Source: Leptobrachium leishanense (Eukaryota; Chordata; Amphibia; Anura; Megophryidae). From it: DNA of 64,000 nucleotides. Each line of letters starts with the position of its first letter. Positions within the stretch are counted from its first letter, which is position 1. The translations under genes were made by a program, and so were the position numbers. Where the stretch lies: the NCBI GenBank assembly GCA_009667805.1, contig CM019064.1, forward strand, positions 382,368,549 to 382,432,548, in the 5' to 3' direction. Below the pieces are notes generated by a model that was not told where the DNA came from, searched no databases, and saw only the letters and a list, made by a program, of their open reading frames with translations. This document shows, piece by piece, positions 21,111-35,914 of this stretch.

Positions 21111-24100
21111 GTAGGGAAAGGAAGTATGAGGTAAAAAAGGGAGGAAGGAGAAAAATGAAAGAAAAAACTGTGCTTGATAGGTCATCTAAAGGGGGTTAAA
21201 TATGTCACATGGTGACTATTTCAGCAGGGTTTTGTGTTTTTCAATTTCAATTGCTCTATAATAGCATACAGCAAAATTATATTTAATTCGGATTCAAATG
21301 CAACCCATTAAAATCTATTTGCTTGACAAAATGTTTTGAGTATTACACTGGCCTCTTAGGTTTTAGGCCTAAAGGGTTAATCCATGAAGGTACACAGCAA
21401 AATGTGAGGCGAGGTGCACAGTTGTAAGTAACTGGCAGTGAGCAGAGGTGTATATATCTCACGAATCTGAAGTCCCCCAGGGCCAATATATAAAAGCTAC
21501 CCTGAGCCGAAACGCTCGCTGTATATTTCCAGATGACAAAACTGAAGCTGGGTTACCATAGCAACGGCTGAAATTTTCATCCACGGGTTTTTATATGGTA
21601 AACTCTCATTTTCTTGTGCCAAGCACGCTATCCTTTAATATTATGTGCCTCCACAGCTCCTGCGTGCTCTATAGCTGTTCAGTTTTGCAAAAAAGGCTAT
21701 TTTACACAAATGTAAATACAGTATTATAGTCCTTAGTGCCCAGCGGGATTAACGCTGATATATATTTCAGTCTGTGAACTTCTCCTCTCCACAGTATCAG
21801 TGGCATATGCCCTTTTGCAGAAAATTAGTTGCCTTATCGACCTTTTGTGTTTTGTCCTCAGATCTCCAGGGCTCTGATGCTATAATAGCAAATGCTACAA
21901 TACATTTTACTTTAGGCCAAGTATAGTACAGACTACTTGCCCTTCAGTAGCCCTTTTTATTAAAAGTCACAATCATAAACTTCATCCCAAGCTCTTAGCA
22001 GCTTGCTTTTTTTAGTTCCGGACATATTCCCCCAGGTTCCTCTCACCTTCAAACACATAAAAATGCCTTGCGGTCTCAAATCACACGGATGAACTAGCAT
22101 TTTTGCCACCCTGTTTTTTTTTTAAGACTGTTTCGGGATAATGTTGGATTTAATTGCTTGTACTATCATGACTGCTCAAGACACAATGTCATCCAAAGTG
22201 GTCGTGTAATTATTGTGGTATTATATGGCAAATCTCTAGATTAATCTCATATAAACCCCTCTCGTTTATTTGCTTCAATCAAGCTTCATTTACACTTGCA
22301 AGAATTCAGCATATGGATTAGCACAACATACATACTAAGAGGTAGTCGATAGACAGCTGGGGGGGGGGTTCATTCCTTTTCGGTTAATTTTAAGGGAAGA
22401 TTGACAACTAGGAAAATGTATACATATCTGTTTTTTAATTCTTAGTTCATTCGCAAGTTATGATTCCTTCAGTTCATCTGAATTATGTTGGACCAGTGAA
22501 TTGATTCATCGTAAATTCTAATTATTATTATTTTGGTTTGTTGATACTAAAAGGGCCTGTGCACACACACATACACAAACACACAGGCTTGTTACCGCAC
22601 AACTTAGTATAGTATCGTAATTATTTAATAAAATTCTCAACTGTTGGCAGAGAGTGATTGTTAAATAGTGGAGTGGGTGGGCTGCCGGGGGGGCCACCAG
22701 CTCTGAAATGTCATTTCTCTCAAATATAGGGAGCCTCCTTCCTTATACCCCCAACAAATGACTAGCAATCAGAGGAGATCAAAATGCTCATCTGCTCTAA
22801 TTTAACCCCTCTTTCGCAAGCCTTAGTAGGGGAGGTATGGGCAGTCAGGAATGCAGGGTTGCCAAGCAGCCGTCATGATAGCAAGTATACCCAACACAGC
22901 CTACCCAGCTAATCCCTATGTAAAACGGTTCTTAGAATGACCAGTTATAACCAGAGTAGTCTAATAATCAAGCCAAGATCTAGGACAGTGTAACGTCTCC
23001 CGACCCTAACACGCTGAACGCTATCACAAATTTAGGTTTAGGCTAAATAGTGGTACATTAGACCCAACTGGCTGCTGTCAAATTGTAGCGCCAGAATGCC
23101 CGGAAATGGCATGGACGCAATGAAACCGCATTCCGCCGTGACCAAGAATGATGTGTGACATCGAGACTGCAAAAAAATGAAAAGGCTGAGCGGCCATCAT
23201 CAAAATTTCTAGTGAGCAAGGAGGCGGCTGTGACAAACTGACAGTTTAAAGCTCCTGAACGCAGCCGCAGAGCAGGTAACGTGACAGACAGGAAAGGCAC
23301 ACATAAATGAGAAAACAAGCCAAGTTCAGTAACACAGATTCAGGTACTCAGACAAGATGGGGTCTAAGAGCAGACAGGGCAGTACATTATCAGGAAACAG
23401 AGCCAAGGTCAATACCAAGAAATCCACAATCACATGCATAGCCAAAAGACAGTGAGAGGAAAAACCATGGAAGAACGACCTCCTGAGACAGTGTTATTGT
23501 TACGTTTGGTATAAGGGGGTTAAAGGTAGGAGTCCAATGTGTGGTGATAAAGTCGCAGAAATAATAATCTGAGGATGAAAGGGTTTTTGTTTTTTTTGAG
23601 AAAACATGATGATATGGCTATAGGCCAGAATAAAGGAGAAGGGCAAGGCTGGAATAGGGCTGACAGTGGAAAAGGCAGGAAGGAGAAACAAGAAAAGGAG
23701 GAACAAAACAGACAGACACTGAGGGTAACCCAACTCACAGGATACACTAGACAGGCAGGACAAGAAAAGTACAGAAGGCAAGTAGCAGGGTGGGTTGTAG
23801 ACAGAACACGTTGCAGGGTGGTAGATAGACACCAAGAATAGTGGAATGTTGAAGCACTAGAGGGTGGGCGTGTCTACTTTTAATTAGGGAAATGTAGGGC
23901 ACCAGTGGTACCTGGAAAAAAGCCAGAACTGTCTTGTACAGACAGGGTAATGTAGGAAAGGCACTGCCAGGGTATTTTCATGCTTGTGCAACACCAAATT
24001 TGGCCATCTTGAGGCGGCGGTGATGTGTTCCCTGGCACAGGATGTGACCGTTATAAACAGGGGTCAAGTCGAGGAGGGAACGCAAATCCTCCACTATTTT

Positions 24101-24419
24101 TGCAGAGGGAACTCCGTCCCCATTGGTTCCATAACATATAAAGCTTTATTCAGGTGTTCAATCATATGTTTCCCTGTTAAATCACAATAAATATATAATT
24201 TATCATAAATTTTCTCAAAATAATTAAACTATATATGGAAATATGTCACATTTGAGCATGTATTTGTGTTGAGACACGACATCTGCAAATTGGAGGGACA
24301 GGAATCTTGATGAGGTCTCACATTTTTTTTAGGACTTATAGGACCCCTGGCTATAGAGGATGGGAAGCACTCCCATTGGCTAGGTGGAATGAGGAATTAT
24401 AGAACACATGTTTCTGTAA
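21111..24419. other. Long unassigned stretch
   Basis: About 3.3 kb with no supported repeat boundary, RNA gene or coding motif. Short frames occur on both strands near 23.5-23.8 kb but overlap each other and match no family I know. This is the best candidate in the window for unique host intergenic DNA. Confidence 0.45.
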
Positions 24420-24424
24420 CCCAG

Positions 24425-25236
24425 TGTCACGACTGGGTCCCTTTGCGTTCGGCAGCACTGTTCTTGCTGGCTAGCCTCCCATTGACAATGCCAGCTCTCG
24501 TGGACACCGCCCCATGATGCGGCCGCTGGCAGGGGTTACAGCTTGAATATTATTATCATCATCATCATTTATATAGCACCAACAGCTTCCGCAGCACTTT
24601 CCAATAACCAAAGGGAACAAGATACAGATAAATGGACATAGGGAGGAAACAAGATGTGTAGAGGGCCCTGCTCATAGGAGCTTACGGTCTATAGGGATTG
24701 GGGTTGAGGAAGACCAGGTGAGTTTTACTGGATGTCAGGATCATAAGTGCCAGCGGTTCGGGAATGGTAGGGCATTGGAATCGGCTTCATTCATGTGTGA
24801 GAAGATGATCAAGTTGCATCAGAGATGTGCCGCAGCACCTGATTCAAAACCGAGGATGTTCATCTGCTTCATTGCCCTGTCGTGGTTCTTATCTAGATAG
24901 TGTGTTCTTGTTCAGTATTAGTATTGTATACCTGTGCTTTGACCCTGGCTCTGTTTTGACTACTATTCTGGCTATTGAACCTTGCTATTCCTGTTTTACA
25001 GTGTATTGACCTTGGTTCTGTTTACTGACCATTTTCTTGGCAGTATTATATATTTGTTTAACCAGGTGTACCGAACCCTGACCTGTCTGACTACCCTCTC
25101 TGGTTATTGATTCTGTCTTGTTCTTAGCCCTGTCTTTTCTGTGTGTCTGTCCTGTAGCTAGATTCCAGGCTATTCTAAAGAACAAAATTTTAGGTTGTGC
25201 ATTGTCTGCGTGAAGGGGTCAGGGTTATATGTTACA
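24425..25236 (+). mobile_element. Solo LTR 1
   Basis: Starts TGTCACGACTGGGTCCC and ends GGGTTATATGTTACA, with the 5-bp TSD CCCAG at 24420-24424 and 25237-25241. No internal retroviral or Gypsy sequence lies beside it, so it is a solo LTR formed by LTR-LTR recombination. It is interrupted by a LINE tail near 24547-24735. It sits next to the 3' end of the minus-strand LINE that begins after 25241. Confidence 0.88.
24547..24735 (-). mobile_element. LINE 3' tail fragment inside solo LTR 1
   Basis: An ATT/ATC microsatellite end, then TTTATATAGCACCAACAGC and GCAGCACTTTCC, then GAGCTTACGGTCTATAGGG. This is a minus-strand copy of the same LINE 3' end seen at 20.1 and 50.6 kb. Confidence 0.75.
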
Positions 25237-25241
25237 CCCAG

Positions 25242-26540
25242 TTACAGTTACAAGTATTTGTAAGGGCTAATAAGTTCTGTAGTGCTGTACAATGGGTGAG
25301 ACAGAATAACAAATATACATAGAAGTTAAACAAAACAGGACAGTAGGAGAGAGGACCCTGCTTGAGAGCTTACAATCTAAGAGCAAGAAAGGTACAGTGG
25401 GGATTATGGAATGGCTGATAGTCTTGTCTAAAGTAATGTGTTTTCAGAGACTTCTTAAAGGAATGGAGAGACGGGGAGAGTCTAATGTTGTGGGGCAGGG
25501 AGTTCCCTAAAAAGGGGGCACTGCAGTAGAAATCCTGAAGACTAGAGTTGAGGATGTGGGTACAAGGAGATGATAACATCAGATCATTGGCAAAGTGGCC
25601 AGGAAAGGAAATACCTCCTAATAAGGGAGGAGATGTAGATAGGGGCACAGTTATGGAGAGCTTTGTATGTGAGCACCAGTATTTTGAAATGAATTCTGAA
25701 GGAAACAGGGAGCCAGTGTAGAGGCTGACAAAGGGACGGGGTGTGAGAGGTGTGAGATGTGAGGTGGACGAGCCTGGCAAAGGTGTTCAATACAGACTGC
25801 AGAGGGAGAATCTGGGATCTCTTCAGGCCAGTGAGAAGGACGTTACAATAGTCAAGGCAGGATATAATAAGAGCTTGGATGTGCTTTTTCATAGAGCCCT
25901 GATTAAGAAAGGTGCAAATCTGGGCAATGTTTTTTAGGTGGTAGTAGCATGATTCAGTTAGCGACTGAATGTGAGGAGTGAAGGCTAGATCATAGTCGAA
26001 GAGGAGCCTGAGGCAACGAGCCTGAGAGGTAGAAGTAATGGTGGCTCCACTAACCTGAAGGGAAATGGGCGCAGAAGTGATGGTTTTAGAGGGAGGGAAG
26101 ATGAGAAGTTCAGTTTTAGAGATGTTGAGCTTTAGTTAACCAGAAGTCATCCAATCGGACACAGCTGACAGGCAGGCTGTAACACAGGCAAACACAGGAG
26201 GAAATGGATTGGGAGAGGAAAGGTAGATTTTGGTGTCGTCAGCATAGAGGTAATATTGTAATCCATAGGAAGAGCTGAGGTTTCCCAGAGATGCGGTATA
26301 GATTTAGAGTAGGCGACCCAGAACAGAGCCTTGAGGTACCCCAACTGAGAGAGCAACCTGGGGGTGAAGAGGCACCAGCAAATAGACACTGAAGGAGTGA
26401 AGAGAAAGATAGAAAGAGAACCTGGAGGGAGCGATGTTGCTGAGGACAAGTTGCGCAACATGAGGAGAGAAGAGAGTGGTCGACAGCGTCAAATGCAACG
26501 GAAAGATCATACATATAAGCAGAGAGATGGGACCTTTGGG
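25242..26540 (-). pseudogene. L2/CR1-like LINE reverse transcriptase, 5' truncated and frameshifted
   Basis: Minus-strand fragments of one non-LTR reverse transcriptase. From its N-terminal side: DLSVAFDAVDHSLLS near 26.5 kb, GVPQGSVLG near 26.33 kb, the catalytic YADDTKIYL near 26.23 kb in another frame, then the C-terminal run VHLTSHTSHTPSLCQPLHWL and ALHNCAPIYISSLI near 25.65 kb. The motif order and C-terminus fit the L2/CR1 clade. At least two frameshifts separate the parts. A 3' UTR with the complement of TTAGATTGTAAGCTCTCAAG reaches to the adjoining solo LTR. The endonuclease and ORF1 are absent. Confidence 0.85.
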
Positions 26541-27688
26541 TTTGCAAGTATTAAACCTTTAAGGTGTAGGATTCGCCTCCAGTAATTCAGACGTTCTTTG
26601 CCACTGTAATTACACTGCCCTAAAGGTAAACACTGAATCAACAAACCAAACTTCAATGAAATCCATGTGCTGTTCCAAGCCCTAATATTCCTATACACTG
26701 CAGTTTGTTTAGCTGCCGAAAAGAATAATAATTATTTCAGTTATTTTGAAGTCTGTGACATTTTCTGGCACTCTTCCTCCCTCTTACAAGTCTGGAAAAA
26801 ATAAAACAAGTGGAATGATTTATTTTTTAAATTTATCCTTAATTAGTTGCTTTATTTGCCCTTGGGTGCCATTTTCTGAAACCTATCATCAATTTTCAGC
26901 TCAGGTGTTGTCAAAAGCTCAGACAGTCTTACATATATTTATCTTGTCTGAAAAAAATCTCTTCTCACCCACCCGTTTGACGCCTACTCCTCCATCTTTT
27001 CCTCAGAAGGCCTCTGAACCCAGAGGCTTTGGCAAGTAAGACGTTGCTAGCTCTGTTTCCATTGTGTTGGTATAAAACAGAAAACAAGAATGCACCAAAA
27101 TATACTCAGTAAATATATCTACTATAATTAATTTTCTTAAGAATAATAAAATGCAAGCGAGTAGCACTGGATGCACCTCATATTGCAAAATGAACAGTCC
27201 AAATGAATTCTCCACATAACCACAAAAGAGTAGTCACATGAATTCCAAAATAACATTTAACCCTGGGAAAGTAGTACGGTTTGTGTAGATGACATAAATA
27301 TTAAACAAATAAAAATCCATAAAATCCATCGAGTACATTCCCCCAATGACTGTCTCCATTTTATGTCAAATTAATACAAATACCTTATCCATGAAAATGA
27401 ATGGTGGAAAAGATGAATAACCTATAACGTGTAAAACACAATTTCTTTAAAATAGACAAAACGCACTGCTTTAGGGAGGCCTACCAGCTTACTACATGAT
27501 CCTCTCATTGTGCCATTACTGATCCATCTCCGATACAGCCCCCATGCATCCCATTACTTCTCCTTCTCAGCTAGTAACCCTCGTTCCATCGTTCTGAGCA
27601 GGTGCTACCGGACCTGCGTAAGTAAAGTACGCAAGTCCTGTTATGGTGCACAATTTGTGGATCCTACACTATGCAAGTGATAAAAGGT
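26541..27688. other. Unassigned sequence
   Basis: AT-rich, with no recognised element. It lies between the L2-like and L1-like LINEs. Confidence 0.5.
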
Positions 27689-28428
27689 TAATTTTTGTTT
27701 TTTAATTCTTTATTTATAGATTTTGCACAGACAAAAGAAATGCAAACAAAGAGTGAGGGCCTTGCAGGGCCTACATATGTCATCATACGCATTGCAGGGA
27801 AAATTAGAGTAATCCAACACTCAGCAGGTAACACGAGTGAATCTAAAAAAAAACAGCAGTATACATCAAAAGAGTCAATAGTGTAAGCCGAGAAATGGCA
27901 AACAGTTCTCAAAAACAGGAAGACAAAAAAGAGGGGTGTCATCAGTTGGGAAAGTGCCTCATGGAAAACAAGGGAAAGGAGTCTCTCAGCTGGTTTCCCT
28001 GAATGGCTGCAATCATAGGACAAGCCGGGAAAAAGGAAAAATAAAAAAGACTCTGCATTTAAAATAAAAGTCTCATGGGGGAATCAAAATAGAAATAGTC
28101 GGCGGGGGGAGGACAAGGAAGACTCCGCATGGGGAGGTCAATTCAAGAAGGTACGGGTCTGCAACGAAAAGGAGAGAAAAAAGGGAACAAAGCAGACTGT
28201 TTCAGTCTGTGTCCAGCAGAAAGGCCATGCAGGCAGCCCCATCATGCTGAGGCATCGCACGGGTGGTACGGCAGACATACTTCCATCGGGTCCACTCCAC
28301 CACAGCTAGGTCCACGACAGAGGGCCTGGGTAGGCACTTCAGCCCACTGGCAGACAGCCTCCTGGAGGTCCACCGCGGTTCCAGCCTAGGTGGCATGGGG
28401 GAAGTGACGGCGAACTGCACAGGGTCCC

Positions 28429-29653
28429 TGTCACGTCCTGGGTCTCTGGCGCCCCCTCTGGCTTCCATGGAAGTTGTATTTAGTTCTGGACATTTGGTTC
28501 ACGTCCAAGGCTGGACCTCACCTGGACCTATTGTTCTCATTTAGTCATGGCCTATATAGGCAGGCATCGCCCTAAGAAGGGCGCTGCCTCATTCTGATGT
28601 TTCAGTCTGCTTTGTTCCAAGCCTTGATCTCCTTGATCCTTATTCACATACTTTGCAGTTCTGGTAGGGATCTGTTACTCAGGTTCTCCTGTATGTGTTC
28701 AAGTTACCCTTTATTACTTTACTTTCAGGTTTTGGGTTTACTCCTCCGCCAGTTCTGTGTTTACATCTGTTTAATATCTCCCAGGTCCTTGGTTATTCAT
28801 ACTGTTTTGTTCATATGGTTCATGTTTGGTATTTATGTTTGCATTTCATGTTTCTTCTCTAGGTTTAAACAGGTTTATGTTTTCACTCCTGTTACTCTAG
28901 TGTTTAGTTCTCTTGTGTCTTTCTGCCTATAGTTTCCCAGGTCCTTGGTTGTTCATCTGTTTATCTATTGTATATTTAGTTCAGGTCTATGGTTTAATTC
29001 TAGTGCTCAGGTCTTTTGTTTCATTGTGGTGTTCTGGTTCCTTGCTGTATATAGCAGGGCTCAAAATTTCAAGTTCCAAGCTACTATCCAGGCCATAAGA
29101 GTTACTCGCCACCAGTTTCTCCACCTAACCCCTACCCAGCCCTTAACTCCGCCCCTAAACACACACCCTTAAATTATCTTATGAAATTACACTATTCTAA
29201 ATAAAACCTATTTAACAAAGTTACAAAAATAACATTAATACCCAGTCATCAGATACATGTATACCCAGTCATCAGACCCCAGTGTGAGCAGAGCGAGGAG
29301 GCAGGGAAGCTTCTCTCCACCCTCTGCCAGTGACCGAGTCAAGCTGGGTCAGGTTAGGCAGCTGTTCCCTGCCACCGTGCAGCCTGGGGAAGGGGGGGGG
29401 GCTGCACGGCGGCACTGCCTGAATACACAGCACAAAATAATTTATTGTGCTGCCTGTGTGTGCATTTCCACTTGCCCTCACTTAATTTCCACTCGCCAAA
29501 TGCGAGTAGGAGAGTGGAAATTTTGAGCCCTGGTATATAGTACTGTTGTAAATAAATCCCTTGTTTTGTTTATACATCCATGGGTCATGTCTGTTAACTG
29601 CTCAAGTAGCTCACACCCCTTCTGTGCCATGTCAGGTCAGACCCACCGTCACA
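28429..29653 (+). mobile_element. Solo LTR 2
   Basis: Starts TGTCACGTCCTGGGTC and ends CCCACCGTCACA, with TSD GTCCC at 28424-28428 and 29654-29658. A TATA-like CCTATATAGG lies near 28550 and AATAAA near 29549, so it reads on the plus strand. Without the nested hAT MITE it is about 740 bp. Its start resembles solo LTR 1. Confidence 0.88.
29055..29532. mobile_element. hAT MITE nested in solo LTR 2
   Basis: 478 bp from CAGGGCTCAAAATTTC to GAAATTTTGAGCCCTG, flanked by the perfect 8-bp TSD GTATATAG (29047-29054 and 29533-29540). Subterminal ACTCGCC and GCGAGT recur in both arms. No transposase. Confidence 0.92.
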
Positions 29654-30513
29654 GTCCCCCGTCAGTCTCATCAGGCAGCCGCACCTCTCCATTGCATCGC
29701 TCTGGCCTCCGATTCAGAAACGTCATCCGTGCTGCCGGCTGGAGATCCATCTGCCAGCGCAGCTCCAGCCGAATGCCTCCGCCTGCCGCTCCAGCCCTGG
29801 CACTGCCATTTGTCAGAGCCGTGTGCCGTGCATGAGATGGCTCTCATCGTCGTCCCCAGACATCAACTCTAAACAGGCCTCAAGGTCCTCCAGTACGGCT
29901 CCCACATTTCTAGTGGGGGGTGAGTGAGCCAAGCATTGCCAGTCCATACCTCCCCCCGCTATCTGTGCTGGGGGTCCGGCCACAACAGCCTGAAGATGGG
30001 GGCCTTCCATCCCCGTGGCTTGCAGCAATCGTGTACCCAAGTATGGGGGCCGAAGGAGGGTCAGGCCGCACACAAGCTGGAGTCTAGGCCCCAAGATGGT
30101 TGATAGGACGAGCCCCAACAGAGAGCAGAGGCTTGAAACGGCTCGTCCCTCGTCCGGTGGGGGGACAAAGCGGACTCTGGACTGCTCAGTTCCGGTGGCC
30201 AGCTACTGCGGTACCTCAAATTAAAATTTCCCCACGGTAAGAGTGAGCTGGAGGTCTCTAAGAGCAGTAGACATGTGAAGCTCCACCAGGACACATCTGC
30301 TGTTGTTGGTAGCAGGCCAGCCCCCTAATTTTAATAACCCTTGGCATGATCGCAAGTCTCATATTTAAATGATTCTGTTGCATTTTAGACCCGCTTTAGA
30401 CACCGCTCGAGTGAGAGAGAGATAAAAAAAAAAAGAGACTGAAACAAAGTTCCTTTTGGTCTGGCATCTTTCTCTTTGATGAGTTTATCTCTTGCATTGT
30501 CTCATGTAGCCTA

Positions 30514-32130
<1,617 letters not shown>

Positions 32131-32132
32131 TA

Positions 32133-32514
32133 TATATCTGCGTGTTGATATATACGTATATGTCTGTGTGTGGTATCAATGCATCCCTACTCTATACACA
32201 GCGCTACGTGTCCCTATAATATATATGATCAGGGGTTACCTTTTTTTATATTTTTATACTAATCCTATTAAATTAACAGTATTTTTTTATGTATTTTATT
32301 CAGTAGAAACTTTTTTTGCCTATATAACATGTGCTTTGTGAAAATAAAACGGCTTTGTGTGTACATTTTAATTTAGTTAGTGGATTCCTGTCCAGTGTGG
32401 TGAGAAGCAAACGTAATGCAGTGTAGACACGCTGCGAGGTGGCGTGGAGTGAGGTCAAGCCTGAAAAATGTTTGCTTCGCTTCGCTACGCTGTGCGTCGC
32501 TACACGCTCAGTGT
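32133..32514. other. Unassigned sequence
   Basis: AT-rich then a short G/C-rich run near 32440-32520. No recognised element. Confidence 0.5.
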
Positions 32515-33510
32515 GTCTCAGCCTTTATTCCCGCATCACTAGCTTACCGAACCAGTTTGTATACTTGTTACTGACCCTGCTTGTTCTGAGGACCCGATCT
32601 GTTGCCGACTTTGCCTGCCATTTGACTATTCTCTCTGTGTATTCCCTGCCTGTTCTGTTTGCTTCCTGTTGCTACTGGTGTGCACCGATTCTCACCATTA
32701 TACAGTAGCGCAGTACAAGTGCCTAAGCATTGCTGACCCGGTTTTGTTATAGCTGCTGATGTATCTGAATAGATCGGGGATCTCTTCTGCATTACCAAAA
32801 CCTCCACCACTGCACTCTTCCACAATACCTCAGAGGGGTTACGGTGTGAAGGCACTTGCTGCCACCAAAGGCAAAATATTTGGGTGCACTGCCACTGACG
32901 CCTATACCAGATTCATATCATTTTAATATTGGACCGCAGGGTCCAACCCTGCACTCTTCCACAATACCACAGAGGGGTTACGGTGTGCCGACAGTAAAGG
33001 CCCAATTTTAAAGCACCTATTGTTACTTTCATCCAAAGCCTGCATACGTTTCGCCATAATTTAGCCAAAAAATCACCAAACTTGTTCTGCGTGTCCTAAA
33101 ACGTCTCTTTTCATACAGGCTGCTGCCCCAAGCAGTTGTTTATGAATAGATTAAAGGAAAACCATTTACCGTCATTTGAAACGTCATTTTTTTTGTTTTT
33201 AAATGTTTCTATACATCCTACAAATCCGCCACTTCACGGGCAGGTTATGGGGCCCTCCTAGGCACGATATTTGAAGGAATTTTTCGGTTTTATTCTTAAC
33301 CTTTATTTCATGGAAAACTCACTGTTCCTTTACCCGATACACCTTTTATTGCAAATATCTTGCATATATGCCCTCTTGGAGGGCACTCTAAAAATCGAAC
33401 TTTCGAGTCCCATTGACTTGCATGGAGTTTGGTTCGAGTTCGAACTCGAACTTTTGAAATTGTTCGAGTTAGAATGTGAACCGAACACGGGGGTGTTCGG
33501 CTCATCACTA
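32515..33510 (-). mobile_element. Deleted family-H hAT copy with LTR-derived module
   Basis: The right end GTTCGGCTCATCACTA is the family-H terminus. Positions 32750-33510 match, in reverse, the 51.3-52.45 kb part of the large hAT element, including two units of its 135-bp repeat. Positions 32515-32748 match the complement of 54.77-55.05 kb, an LTR-derived module. The roughly 2.3 kb between these parts in the large copy, including the transposase, is absent here. The left terminus was not found. Confidence 0.75.
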
Positions 33511-33511
33511 T

Positions 33512-33800
33512 TGGTGATTAATCTATTGTATGGTTGATACTAATAAAGTGGGGGTTCTGCCTTTTGGCTATAAGCTGAGGCGTTTTGTTTATGCAATTGA
33601 TGCAAAAGATCCACCTACATAACTTGTTCAGCAATATACAAGTGGAGCATTATATGCAGATTGGTTATTAATCTATTGGATGGTTGATACTAATGAAGTG
33701 GGGGTTTGCCTTTTGGCTGCAAGCTGAGAAATTTTGCTTATGCAATTGATGTAAAAGATCTACCTATATAACGGGTGATACCTGCTATACAAGTGGAGCA
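33512..33800 (+). repeat. Tandem duplication of a ~145-bp unit
   Basis: Two adjacent units begin TTGGTGATTAATCTATTG and TTGGTTATTAATCTATTG, and both end AAGTGGAGCATTATATG. They differ by scattered substitutions and small indels. Confidence 0.85.
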
Positions 33801-35906
33801 TTATATGACTTGATCTGATAGCTTGATTGAATAGAGGCTAAATGATCTCCTCGTGAGCCTACAAAAGTGAATTTCATCCTCTGTCTATATATGGCATGTC
33901 ATATATCAGAACGCCATGACAGCCCTGCAACAGTGAATGGATGTGTGAGGTTTAACCCATGCATAGAAATTTAATTCATCCCTATGATTATTAGGTGCAC
34001 AGATGATTGTTTGAAAGGCCTCTTCATGTGATCACCATAAGAAATGAGTATCCATTAGTGTGATCTACAAACATATATGTTTTCAACTGAATCATTGCGA
34101 ACAATCAATAACTTGGGTCATCACTTTTTCTCACTATCTGGCTATAAAGTGTTGCACTAGAGATCTCTGTATTAGATACAAATGATTTTAATGCCCCGTT
34201 GTGAGCCAATGAAAGATTATCAGCCGCCTACATAGATATAGCCACACAGCAACGGTGAATAGACACACGAAGGGTTAACCATGTATATCAAGTTCTCCTC
34301 TTTTGGCAGTGGATCAATTTGTGGATTTCTGTCAGTTTGGGGTACCTTCTTTGTCTATTGTCAACTGACTGGCCTTAATGAAATATACTGAAGTATCAAC
34401 CCTGGTACAGTTCATTATACCCCTGAAATAATTACCTTATGAATTAGGTTTCCACAAATTAGGCATCACAAATCATGGTTACATATCAGCGAGCCTACCT
34501 GGAATAGTGTCACCATAACTTATATCTTAAACTGCACCACAAACCACAGTGATACCCCTGTCAGTAAGGCTTATAACAACATCGCCTAACAATTTTTCAC
34601 TGTATATGTTTTTTAGGATGTATGGTCGTTTTTTGTTTTTCGAATCATAATAATATTTACTGGGAAGTGTTTTGTAAGGTACCTCCTGAGCCTAATACGG
34701 TACAATAATGGTACTCCTTTTCTGAACCTTCTATTCAGTTTTTTCACTCTTAAATATGTATAATATTCCAGTGCATACACACACACGCACACGCTGGTGC
34801 TGCAGCATAGTCCTCTGTGCCACTGAGGGATATGATGGAATATGCTGTACAGCTCCACTGTGGGACATACTCTACAGCTCAAGTGAGAAACACTGTGCAG
34901 CATGTCCCTGTGTGTCTCGGTTGGTGCTTTGCATTGTGTTCCTCGCAGCTGTGTTCCCCCTCACCACCTTTAGTATGGACCCCTGGCTTGGTTTAATAGA
35001 CTGAAAAATTCTGATATCCTCAATGTGCACCATCCTGATCATTTCAGATACAGAATACTCTATATTTATAACAATTCAAATTTTTTTTTCCTCGAAACAA
35101 AAACGAAAAATAAGAATAAAGTTAGATTTTTAAATACAAAGATTCTGGAAATACAGGGTTTGTTAAATAATAATTTGAACCAACCCCCAGGAAGTATATG
35201 GCGATGTTCGTTAGCCTCACCAGAAAACATATCTTTTCTGAATATACCGTAATTTCAATCATTTTGTTGTCTGCTATTAGTATTATGTTTGTATTAGTTG
35301 AAAACTAAATCCCTGCCTCAATATCAATATTAATTTTTTCTCTTATGGCAGGTTTCCAACTCTTCTATTTGGCAATTTTAAAGTCTTGTCTTGCCAACTT
35401 TTCCACATAATCCCTATCAAAGGATTAGTGTTAAGAATATTAACGATGCTCGTACGCCAAACAATTATTCTATATTATGAAATCAGAAGATTATTTCTGA
35501 GGGTGTAAAATGGACCTTGATGTAAGTGCTAATGTCCAAAACTACTAGACACTGCCTTATAACTATGCGCGGAAGGTAATGATGAGGGATTAAATATTGT
35601 TTATTCTTTCTTTAATTGTCTTGCAAAGAGCCATTTATCATGAGAAAATTTTAACATGTATTGTAAGGGTTAAATTACTGTATATATTTCAAGTATTATT
35701 TTTATAACATAGTTCCTTCTGACATGAGCAGAGTAAAATTTTAATACACATTTTCGTGTACTACCTAATCTATTTTGATCCTTATATAATTTTTATAATT
35801 TAGATAATTTAATGGAATCATGTTAATAATCTACATCTATATGGTCTACCAAGGAACGAGAAGAACACTTGAGAAGGTTCATTTATAACCCCTACTGACT
35901 TGCCTA
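33801..35906. other. Unassigned, possibly old retroelement sequence
   Basis: About 2.1 kb. The first 800 bases have short phrases such as GTGAGCC recurring at intervals and may continue the element that holds the tandem duplication. The remainder is AT-rich. No coding motif. Confidence 0.35.
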
Positions 35907-35914
35907 GTTAGAAT

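Larger units (their letters stand above)
27696..30325 (-). mobile_element. L1-like LINE, minus strand, internally deleted
   Basis: Reads on the minus strand and ends in AATAAAGAATTAAAAAAC with an A-rich tail at the low-coordinate end. The 7-bp AAAATTA (minus) flanks both ends at 27689-27695 and 30326-30332, and the target reads TT/AAAA, as for L1 endonuclease. The GC-rich 5' part has short frames without a recognised ORF1 domain, and no reverse transcriptase is present. Solo LTR 2 interrupts it. Confidence 0.65.

Noticed and set aside
23500..23841. Overlapping frames on both strands, possible gene
   Set aside because: Low-complexity Lys/Glu versus Phe/Ser/Pro readings of purine-rich DNA; no start context, splice signals or known motif.
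28597..29172. Phe/Leu/Ser-rich plus-strand frames as membrane proteins
   Set aside because: They lie inside solo LTR 2, whose T-rich composition creates hydrophobic readings.
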